Shown in pieces: positions 15,306 to 21,749 of a stretch of DNA of 41,977 nt (position 1 is its first letter; every line of letters starts with the position of its first letter). A program made the translations under genes and the position numbers. The DNA lies in NCBI GenBank assembly GCA_900542325.1, contig UQMY01000021.1:1-41977 (forward strand), given 5' to 3'. The DNA comes from an uncultured Collinsella sp. (GTDB lineage: Bacteria; Actinomycetota; Coriobacteriia; Coriobacteriales; Coriobacteriaceae). The notes under the pieces were generated by a model that had not been told where the DNA came from, searched no databases, and was given only the letters and a program-made list of their open reading frames with translations.

Positions 15306-17325
15306 GCGCGGTCTCCTCTTCGATTTGGGTGGAAAGCTCCAGCCATTCGTCCTCGAGCTTGGGCAGCTCTTGCTTAAGCCCGTTATATTCCCCCAGCGCG
15401 GCGTTGAACTTGTCTTGATCGGCATAAAGCTCTTCGCTTGCCATCAATTCCATAAGCTCGTCATAGCGGGCGCGCTTTTTGTCGAGCTCCGTCTCGATCT
15501 TCTTGAGCTGGTTACGCACGCCCTTGAGCTTTTTGTTGAGCGCAGCGCGGGCTTGGGCCTCGGCGCGCTTTTGCTCCTTGGTCTTTTTGCCCTCGGCAGG
15601 CTTGGGGGCGGCGACGGGGGTGTCGGCCTGGGCGGCGCTGGCCTTGGCGGACTTGGTCGTGGCCGGCGCGCTCTCCGTGGACGCCTCGGCGGCGGCGCGG
15701 GCTGCGAGGTCCTCGCGCTTGTAGAGGTAGTAGTCGTAATCGCCGTCGTAGACCGTGACTTTGCCGTCGCGGATATCGATGACGCGGTTGGCCACGGCGC
15801 GCACCAGGTGCTCGTCGTGGCTGATCAGCACGATGGTGCCGGGGAAGTTTTGCAGGGCGTTCTCGAGCATGTCCACCGAGTCGATGTCTAGGTGGTTGGT
15901 GGGCTCGTCCAGGCACAGGAGCGCCTCGGGTGCTACGAGCATCTTGGCGAGCGCCAGACGCGCCTTTTCGCCGCCGGAGAGGACGCGAACCTGCTTTTCG
16001 ATTGCGTCGTTGTCGCTAAACAGGAAGGCGCCCAGCAGGCTGCGCTGCTGCGGCACGGTCCACTTGGGCGTGACGGTGTCAATCTCTTGCAGGACGGTAT
16101 TGGACTCGGTCATGCCCTCGAGTGCGTGCTGGGCGTAGTAGGCTACGCCTACGTTGGTGCCCAGGTCCCGGGTGCCGGTGGTGGGCGGCTCCAGTCCGGC
16201 GATGATCTTCATGAGCGTGGACTTGCCGGCGCCGTTGGGGCCGACGAGCGCCACGTGCTCGCCGCGGTAGAGCTTGAGGTCGATATCGCTGTAGATGTGT
16301 TTGTTGCCGTAGGACTTGGAGACGCCCTCCAGGCCCACGACCATATCGCCGGAGCGCGGTGGGTCAGGGAACTTAAAGTCGATGTGCTTGTGGCCCTCGG
16401 GTAGGATGACAAGCTCCTTTTTGATCTGCTCGATCTTGCGGATGCGCTCCTGGGCCTGGGCTGCCTTGGTGGGCTTGTAGCGGAACTTGTCGACGAAGAC
16501 CTGCATGTGGGCGATGTCGCGCTCCTGGGCGGCGCGCTTGGCGCGCATCTGCTCAAGGTTGTCCTCGCGCTGCTTGAGGTAGCTGCTGTAGTTGCCGGTG
16601 TAAGTGGTCACGCGACGATTTTCGAGTGCGGCGACGTGGTCGACGCAAGCGTCCATGAAGGCGCGGTCGTGGCTGACGATGAGGACGGCGCCGTCATAGT
16701 TGGCTATAAAGCCGCGCAGCCACTGGACGCTTTCGAGGTCCAGGTGGTTAGTGGGCTCGTCCAGAAGCAGCAGGTCGGGATGGCGCAGGAAGAGCTTGGC
16801 GAGCGCGATGCGCATCTGCCAGCCGCCCGAGAACTCGGAGCACGGGCGCTCAAAGTCGGTGACCTTAAAGCCCAGGCCGGACAGGATTTTGCGGGCGTTG
16901 CTCTCGAGCTCGTAGCCGCCCAGGTGCTCAAAGCGGTCCTGGACCTGGCCGTACTCGTTGAGGAGTGCGTCGACGTCCTTGCCCTGCTCGGAGAGCTCGG
17001 TGATTTGGGCCTGCAGCTCGTTAGCGCGCTCGCCCATGCGGCGGATTTCCTTGGCGGCGGCCATGACCTCGGCGAGGATGGTGGTGTCCTTTTGTTCCAG
17101 ATTAGTTTCCTGCTCTAGGTAGCCCACCTGGCAGTCCTTTGCGTACTGGACCTGGCCGGAGTCAGGACTGTCGATGCCCATGATGATTTTGAGCATGGTG
17201 GTTTTGCCGGCGCCGTTGGGGCCCACGAGCGCGAAGCGCTCGCCGGGGTTGATCTGGAAGGACGCGCCGCTAAAGAGGACGCGTGCGCCGAAGCTTTTTT
17301 CGATCTTGTCGACCAGGAGGATCAT
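15292..17325 (-). CDS. ABC-F family ATPase
   Basis: A soluble 677-residue protein with two ABC domains and no membrane segments. Domain 1 has GPNGAGKTT, FSGGWQMR and LLLDEPTNHLD; domain 2 has GPNGAGKST, LSGGEKARLALA and LCLDEPTNHLD. The domains are joined by a charged linker, as in the ABC-F proteins that act on the ribosome E site. An Ala/Lys-rich stretch (about residues 550-590) leads to a C-terminal coiled coil (about 590-677), as in YdiF/Uup-type members. Whether it is a translation factor or gives antibiotic resistance cannot be told here. Its ribosome site, AAGGCGG, is weaker than those of its neighbours. Confidence 0.92.
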   Translation of the reverse strand: MILLVDKIEKSFGARVLFSGASFQINPGERFALVGPNGAGKTTMLKIIMGIDSPDSGQVQYAKDCQVGYLEQETNLEQKDTTILAEVMAAAKEIRRMGERANELQAQITELSEQGKDVDALLNEYGQVQDRFEHLGGYELESNARKILSGLGFKVTDFERPCSEFSGGWQMRIALAKLFLRHPDLLLLDEPTNHLDLESVQWLRGFIANYDGAVLIVSHDRAFMDACVDHVAALENRRVTTYTGNYSSYLKQREDNLEQMRAKRAAQERDIAHMQVFVDKFRYKPTKAAQAQERIRKIEQIKKELVILPEGHKHIDFKFPDPPRSGDMVVGLEGVSKSYGNKHIYSDIDLKLYRGEHVALVGPNGAGKSTLMKIIAGLEPPTTGTRDLGTNVGVAYYAQHALEGMTESNTVLQEIDTVTPKWTVPQQRSLLGAFLFSDNDAIEKQVRVLSGGEKARLALAKMLVAPEALLCLDEPTNHLDIDSVDMLENALQNFPGTIVLISHDEHLVRAVANRVIDIRDGKVTVYDGDYDYYLYKREDLAARAAAEASTESAPATTKSAKASAAQADTPVAAPKPAEGKKTKEQKRAEAQARAALNKKLKGVRNQLKKIETELDKKRARYDELMELMASEELYADQDKFNAALGEYNGLKQELPKLEDEWLELSTQIEEETAREFS

Positions 17326-17356
17326 GCTGCCGCCTTTGACCTTGTGTTCCTATATG

Positions 17357-17385
17357 AAAAAAGGCCCCAACTTGCGTTGGAGCCT
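17357..17385 (-). terminator. Terminator after tRNA-Ala
   Basis: Minus strand: a 10-bp stem (plus arms 17362-17371 and 17376-17385, one G-T pair) with a 4-base loop, followed by six T (plus A at 17357-17362). It lies between tRNA-Ala and the ABC-F start, so the tRNA transcript ends here. The ABC-F promoter must lie between here and 17325 or be supplied by read-through. Confidence 0.85.
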
Positions 17386-17400
17386 CATTCAATGCTCGGG

Positions 17401-17473
17401 TGGAGACGAGGGGGATCGAACCCCTGACCTCTTGACTGCCAGTCAAGCGCTCTCCCAGCTGAGCTACGCCCCC
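17401..17473 (-). tRNA. tRNA-Ala(GGC)
   Basis: A minus-strand cloverleaf of 73 bases: acceptor GGGGGCG/CGTCTCC, which contains the G3-U70 wobble pair that marks alanine tRNAs; anticodon stem CTTGA/TCAAG with loop CTGGCAG (anticodon GGC); TTCGATC T-loop; discriminator A. The next bases read CCC, so CCA is not encoded, unlike in tRNA-Pro at the window start. Confidence 0.95.
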
Positions 17474-17486
17474 GTGACGAGGAGAT

Positions 17487-17515
17487 ACTATAGGGGAAGA
17501 TCTTCGGGGATGCAA
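17487..17515 (-). promoter_or_regulatory. Promoter of tRNA-Ala
   Basis: Minus strand: TTGCAT (plus 17510-17515), 17 bases, TATAGT (plus 17487-17492). The same TTGCA-type -35 is used by tRNA-Pro. It sits 14 bases before the mature tRNA 5' end, which implies a very short leader. Confidence 0.7.
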
Positions 17516-17556
17516 GGACTTTTTTTGAGTTGTTGCCCTGCCTTACGGGTTTTCCT

Positions 17557-17684
17557 GGGACGGGGCAGAAATAATCACTCTTCGAGCGATTATTTCTATC
17601 CACCGTCCCGATAAAACCCTGATGGGACGGTTATACACTTGATAGGCGATTATTTTTATCCGCCGTCCCGATGAAACCCTGATG
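17557..17684. repeat. Palindromic intergenic element with a tandem 38-base repeat
   Basis: Two 38-base copies (17587-17624 and 17647-17684) share 35 bases with a period of 60. Each contains CGATTATTT, a CCGTCCCG block and ACCCTGATG. The first copy also forms the right arm (17588-17609) of an imperfect palindrome with 17557-17576 on the left. GGGACGG also recurs inverted at 17603-17609 and 17624-17630. The second copy lies inside the thiamine pyrophosphokinase reading frame. It has the look of a REP- or MITE-type repeat; no transposase is nearby. Confidence 0.75.
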
Positions 17685-18320
17685 CAGCAAATACGCTATT
17701 GCAGTACCGGTGTGGACCTTAATCACTGCGGTCGATCGGACTACGTTGCTAATGCCGGTGTCGGCCAAAAGGCCTAGGGGGCTGTGGTCTAGTTCCCATT
17801 CTAGACCGTGCTCGCTTACCTTGGTGTTGGGAGCTATGGCGATGATGGAGAACGACTTGCCTTCGGCGCCTTCGATGGTCCACGACTCACCTGCGTGAAG
17901 GATGCGGGCAACCACCTTGTCATCGGCAATCCAGATGGGGGCATCCTCGTAGCTCGCGAGGAGCCCCAGTACGGACAGGGCCATATCCGGACGGCCGCCG
18001 GTGGCGCAGGTCGCAACAACTTCGGCACCCGGCCAGCGACGGCGGACCGAACCGAGCGCCAGCGCCAGATCGGTATAGTCCTTGTACGGGTCGTGGCGCT
18101 CTACCTCAAAGGCCTCGGCGGCATCGACCAACGCGCGCCCGGCATCGCTCACCGTGTCGGCATCCCCCACATATACGTCGCAGCCCAGTCCCGCGCCCAG
18201 CAGCGCGTCGAGCCCGCGGTCCACGGCGACAACGTGGTCGCACTCCCCTGCCAGTTGACGCAGCAGATCCGCGCTCGCCACCAGGGGCGAGCCACAGACC
18301 ACTAATACCTTGCAAGCCAC
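17631..18320 (-). CDS. Thiamine pyrophosphokinase
   Basis: Transfers pyrophosphate from ATP to thiamine to give the cofactor thiamine diphosphate. About 229 residues. Substrate motifs are present: AVDRGLDALL, DVYVGDADT (acidic metal ligands Asp48, Asp53, Asp55), DPYKDYTD (Lys80, Asp81, Asp84) and GGRPDMALSVLGLL. The last normally reads GGRxDH; here the His is Met113. The start is GTG at 18320 with a weak ribosome site, 9 bases after the HAD gene, so coupling is likely. The last 17 residues (213-229) are encoded by a repeat element that also occurs outside the gene, so the natural C-terminus appears to have been replaced. Confidence 0.88.
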   Translation of the reverse strand: MACKVLVVCGSPLVASADLLRQLAGECDHVVAVDRGLDALLGAGLGCDVYVGDADTVSDAGRALVDAAEAFEVERHDPYKDYTDLALALGSVRRRWPGAEVVATCATGGRPDMALSVLGLLASYEDAPIWIADDKVVARILHAGESWTIEGAEGKSFSIIAIAPNTKVSEHGLEWELDHSPLGLLADTGISNVVRSTAVIKVHTGTAIAYLLHQGFIGTADKNNRLSSV

Positions 18321-18329
18321 ACCCCTCGC

Positions 18330-19019
18330 CTATCCCTCAAACGCAAGCACGCGGGCCAGGTCCAGGTCCTCATAGCTATCGATAAAGATGTCGCAGTTGT
18401 CGCGAACCTCGTCGCTCTTCATACGGCCGTGCGGGTCATAGATGCCCACGCGCTTAAATCCGGCGGTGCCAGAGCTCTTAAGGCCAAAGACGGCGTCCTC
18501 AAACACCCACGCGCGCTCAAACTTATGCCCATGGCGCTCTTCCAGACGGCTCAGCGCCAGCTCGTACACATCGGGGAACTGCTTGGAGCGTCCCGCCTCG
18601 CCCGTGGTGGTCACAAGCTCCATGTAGACATCGAGTCCGGCGCCCGCAAGCGCAGAATTAACCAGCTCGGCGGGCGTGGATGTGGCAACGCACATGGCAA
18701 TGCCAGCAGCCTTCGCCTGCTCCAAAAACGTCAGCAGACCCTCACGGGGCGGCACCTTGGAGTAACCATCAATCAGAATATTGCTCAGCTCGCGGTAGAG
18801 CTCCTCGCCATTTGCGCCAATGCCCCAGATGTCGTGGTAGGCCTGGCACTCGTCCTCGAGCGACAAATGCTCAAACTGGGCAAAATCGTCGACCGTAACG
18901 TCAACTCCGTGACGGTGCAATAACTCGGGCTGGGCATAGGCCCAAACGGGGGTGCTATTAACCAGTGTGCCGTCGCAATCGAAAATAAAAGCAACACTTG
19001 GGGCAGCGATGTGGTCCAT
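18330..19019 (-). CDS. HAD-superfamily phosphatase, beta-phosphoglucomutase-like
   Basis: A 229-residue cytosolic hydrolase. FIFDCDGTLVNS (nucleophile Asp14, acid/base Asp16), ATSTPAELV (motif II), the SKQFPDVY lysine (motif III) and VFEDAVFGLKSS (motif IV) are in order, with a helical cap between motifs I and II as in subfamily I phosphatases and phosphoglucomutases. The substrate is unknown. The ATG at 19019 has AAAGG 7 bases upstream; the longer frame to 19040 lacks one. It is transcribed away from glgB, and the shared upstream region carries palindromes that could control both, so a sugar phosphate substrate is plausible but unproven. Confidence 0.88.
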   Translation of the reverse strand: MDHIAAPSVAFIFDCDGTLVNSTPVWAYAQPELLHRHGVDVTVDDFAQFEHLSLEDECQAYHDIWGIGANGEELYRELSNILIDGYSKVPPREGLLTFLEQAKAAGIAMCVATSTPAELVNSALAGAGLDVYMELVTTTGEAGRSKQFPDVYELALSRLEERHGHKFERAWVFEDAVFGLKSSGTAGFKRVGIYDPHGRMKSDEVRDNCDIFIDSYEDLDLARVLAFEG

Positions 19020-19042
19020 AAACGAGCCTTTCAATGTCAAAT

Positions 19043-19071
19043 GGTAAACAACCTGCTAAAAACGTTTTACC
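19043..19071. promoter_or_regulatory. Operator-like palindrome 1 (GGTAAAC / GTTTTACC)
   Basis: GGTAAAC (19043-19049) and GTTTTACC (19064-19071) face each other. Within it TAAAA-ACG-TTTTA (19057-19069) is a perfect inverted repeat. It lies between the predicted minus-strand promoter and the HAD start, where a bound repressor could block transcription. Confidence 0.5.
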
Positions 19072-19088
19072 AAACGTCGACCTAACAA

Positions 19089-19118
19089 TCTAGAAACGCT
19101 AATTGGTAAAACTGTCAA
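19089..19118 (-). promoter_or_regulatory. Promoter for the HAD-thiamine pyrophosphokinase pair
   Basis: Minus strand: a perfect TTGACA (plus 19113-19118), 18 bases, TCTAGA (plus 19089-19094). The -35 lies exactly in the spacer of palindrome 2, so a protein bound there would cover it. The -10 is only a fair match. Confidence 0.5.
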
Positions 19119-19128
19119 GAGTTTTACC
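19105..19128. promoter_or_regulatory. Operator-like palindrome 2 (GGTAAAAC-N8-GTTTTACC)
   Basis: Perfect 8-base arms (19105-19112 and 19121-19128) around an 8-base spacer. The half-site recurs in palindrome 1 and upstream of the GH13-GH77 gene. It looks like the binding site of a dimeric sugar-responsive regulator, but no regulator gene is in the window. Confidence 0.55.
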
Positions 19129-19351
19129 ATCGCAATTCTGCCAGTGGTCTAAACATGGCGCTCGCCGATTAAACACCGCCGCAAATCCACTTTTCTCCAT
19201 AAAAGTAACGAACAGGTGTTATCGTATTTTGTGCCGAAAGTTCCACCGAGCACGCGAGGTGGAACGAATCACCGAAACTATCGCCGTCCCTTCGATTCGT
19301 GCAGCCTTGGACCTTTCGCATCTAGTCACCAAGGCAACACGCTGCCGCGTC

Positions 19352-21655
19352 ATGATGGGATCAAACGTGAGCGATACAAAGCTAAAGCCAGCAACCAAAA
19401 AGCCCGCTACCCGTAAAGCCGCCCCGCACGCGCCGGAGCTCTCCAAGGACGATGTCTATCTGTTTGGCATTGGTATGTGGGAGCGCAGCTGGGAGAAGAT
19501 GGGCGCGCATCCCGACACGCAGAACCGTACGCGCGGCTGGCGCTTTTGCGTTTGGGCGCCCGATGTAAAGAGCGTTCACGTCATTGGCGAATTTAACGAC
19601 TGGGATGAACAAGCCAACCCGCTGGTGCCCGTGCATACGAGCGCTATCTGGGAAGGCTTTATTCCTGGCGCCGAGCAGGGCCAGCTCTATAAATACCTCA
19701 TCGAGACCAACGAGGGCGAAAAGCTTTACAAGGCCGATCCATACGCCTTTAAGGCCGAGTGCCCTCCGGGAACGGCGAGCGTGCTGTGGACCCTCGATGG
19801 CTATAAGTGGAACGACGCCACGTGGCTCAAGCGCCGCGCCGGCCACAACCACATGTCGCAGCCGCTGAACATCTACGAGGTGCACATTGGCTCGTGGAAG
19901 CGCCACGGCGACGCGCCGCAGGGCGAGCCGGACGAGTACGGCAATTATCCCGGCCCCATGGACCCCTTCCCCGCACAGCGCGGCGAGTTCTACACCTACG
20001 ACGACCTGTCGGTGGAGCTCGTGGACTACGTGCGCGACATGGGCTACACGCATATCGAGGTCATGCCGCTTATGGAGCATCCCTTCGATGGCTCCTGGGG
20101 TTACCAAACGACCGGTTACTACGCCGCCACGTCGCGCTACGGCAACCCGCAGCAGCTCATGCACTTTATCGATGCATGCCACGAGGCGGGCATCGGCGTG
20201 ATCATGGACTGGGTGCCCGGCGGTTTTTGCGCCGACGCCCACGGCCTTGCCACCTTTAACGGCCACATGCTGTTTGAGCACGAGATTCACCCCAACTGGG
20301 GCACGCACAAGTTTGACTTCGCCCGCGGCGAGGTCCGCTCCTTCCTGGTCTCCAACGTGCTGTACTGGCTCGAGAACTTCCACGTTGACGGCATTCGCAT
20401 GGACGGCGTGTCGAGCATGCTGTACCTCAACTTTGGCATCGACGATCCCGGCCAAAAGAAGTTCAACAAGTACGGTACCGAGGAGGACCTGGACGCCAGC
20501 GCGTTTATCCGCCAGGTCAACTGCGCTGTAGAGGCACACTACCCCGACGTGATGATGATGGCCGAGGAGTCCACCGCGTGGCCGCTCGTGACCTACCCGC
20601 CGCAGGACGGCGGCCTGGGCTTCCACTACAAGTGGGACATGGGCTGGATGAACGACACCCTGCACTACATGCAGACCGATTTTCCGTGGCGCCCCGGCAA
20701 CCACGGGCTGCTCACGTTCTCCATCATGTATGCCTTTACCGAGAACTTTATCTGCCCGCTGAGCCACGACGAGGTCGTACACGGCAAGTGCTCGCTTATC
20801 GGCCGCATGCCGGGCGACTGGTGGCGCCAGTTTGCCGGCCTGCGCACGCTGGCCTTTTACCAGATGACGCACCCCGGTGCCAAGCTCAACTTTATGGGCA
20901 ACGAGATCGGCCAGTTTATTGAGTGGCGCTACTACGAGTCCATCCAGTGGTTCCTGACCGAGGAGTACGAGACCCACCGTCATCATCAGGCGTTTATCAA
21001 GGCGCTCAACCACCTGTACACCGCCGAGCCAGCCCTGTACGAGCGCGGCTACACCGACGACGGCTTTACCTGGATCGATGCGGACAACTCCAAACAGTCC
21101 ATCGTGAGCTTTGTGCGCCAGGGCGAGGACATCGACGACGACCTGGTGATCCTGATTAACTTTGATCCGGCGAGCTACGAGAGCTTCCGTGTGGGCGTGC
21201 CGCGTGAGGGCGACTGGGAGGTCATCTTTGATTCTGACCGTCCTGAGTATGGCGGCAGCGGATACGCCGGCGAGGAACCCTACACCTGCTCGAGCGAGCC
21301 CTATCCCTGGAACGGGCAGATGGACTCCATTGAGATTAAGGTGCCCGGCCTGGCTGGCGTGGTGCTTAAGCGCCGTGGCCCCAGCAGCTACAAGCCGCCG
21401 GTGGTTGAGGAGCCCAAGGCTGCGCCCAAGAAGCGCACGTCCTCGGTGAAGCCCAAGCCTGCGGCAGCCAAAAAGGCTCCTGCTAAGGCCAAGACTGCGA
21501 CGGCCAAGCCCGCTGCCAAGACGACGACCAAGGCCAAGGCTAAGGCCGCCGCAAAGCCCGCTGCTAAGGCTACCGCGACCAAGAAGCCGGCTGCAAAAAA
21601 GGCCGCTACCAAGGCAAAGTCCGCTTCTGTTAAGTCGTCTGCCAAGGATGCGTAA
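19352..21655 (+). CDS. glgB: 1,4-alpha-glucan branching enzyme with basic C-terminal tail
   Basis: A GH13 enzyme that cuts alpha-1,4 chains and rejoins them as alpha-1,6 branches of glycogen; 767 residues from ATG 19352. A CBM48-like N-domain (about 45-150: WRFCVWAPDVKSVHVIGEFNDW) precedes the barrel. The nucleophile is Asp351 in GIRMDGVSSMLY, the acid/base is Glu405 in MAEEST, and PLSHDEVVHGK gives region IV. Region I reads DWVPGGF: the usual His is Gly291. Residues from about 672 on are a Lys/Ala/Pro-rich tail resembling histone H1. The start is uncertain: ATG 19355, or GTG 19367 with GGGA 6 bases upstream, are alternatives. The open frame to 19103 is probably non-coding. Confidence 0.92.
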   Translation: MMGSNVSDTKLKPATKKPATRKAAPHAPELSKDDVYLFGIGMWERSWEKMGAHPDTQNRTRGWRFCVWAPDVKSVHVIGEFNDWDEQANPLVPVHTSAIWEGFIPGAEQGQLYKYLIETNEGEKLYKADPYAFKAECPPGTASVLWTLDGYKWNDATWLKRRAGHNHMSQPLNIYEVHIGSWKRHGDAPQGEPDEYGNYPGPMDPFPAQRGEFYTYDDLSVELVDYVRDMGYTHIEVMPLMEHPFDGSWGYQTTGYYAATSRYGNPQQLMHFIDACHEAGIGVIMDWVPGGFCADAHGLATFNGHMLFEHEIHPNWGTHKFDFARGEVRSFLVSNVLYWLENFHVDGIRMDGVSSMLYLNFGIDDPGQKKFNKYGTEEDLDASAFIRQVNCAVEAHYPDVMMMAEESTAWPLVTYPPQDGGLGFHYKWDMGWMNDTLHYMQTDFPWRPGNHGLLTFSIMYAFTENFICPLSHDEVVHGKCSLIGRMPGDWWRQFAGLRTLAFYQMTHPGAKLNFMGNEIGQFIEWRYYESIQWFLTEEYETHRHHQAFIKALNHLYTAEPALYERGYTDDGFTWIDADNSKQSIVSFVRQGEDIDDDLVILINFDPASYESFRVGVPREGDWEVIFDSDRPEYGGSGYAGEEPYTCSSEPYPWNGQMDSIEIKVPGLAGVVLKRRGPSSYKPPVVEEPKAAPKKRTSSVKPKPAAAKKAPAKAKTATAKPAAKTTTKAKAKAAAKPAAKATATKKPAAKKAATKAKSASVKSSAKDA

Positions 21656-21680
21656 CAAAGTCGTTACAGCTGTAATTACC

Positions 21681-21695
21681 CGCCCCGACGGGGCG
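21681..21695 (+). other. Hairpin between glgB and glgP
   Basis: CGCCCC-GAC-GGGGCG, a 6-bp GC stem with a 3-base loop and no T run, in the 94-base gap. A second, weaker fold (about 21715-21740) comes close to the glgP ribosome site. These could act as mRNA processing or stability elements or as a leaky terminator. Confidence 0.45.
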
Positions 21696-21749
21696 TAGGA
21701 TATAAGTCATAACCGTTCCGGGAGAAACATCCCCGGGGGAAAGGAACGT

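Larger units (their letters stand above)
19020..19351. other. Divergent regulatory region between the HAD gene and glgB
   Basis: This 332-base stretch holds no convincing gene. The left third carries palindromic operator-like sites and a minus-strand promoter, listed separately. From 19130 to 19351 the frame of glgB stays open, but the peptide looks like non-coding sequence (basic and Cys-rich, no family match). A glgB transcript starting near the palindromes would have a leader of about 200 bases. I could not find a strong plus-strand promoter. Confidence 0.6.

Noticed and set aside
17587..17684. CRISPR array
   Set aside because: Only two copies, with a 22-base gap and internal palindromes, and no cas genes in the window. 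It fits a dispersed palindromic repeat better.
19103..19351. N-terminal extension of GlgB by 83 residues
   Set aside because: The extension passes through the operator region, has no ribosome site at 19103, and its peptide is unlike any GlgB N-terminus.
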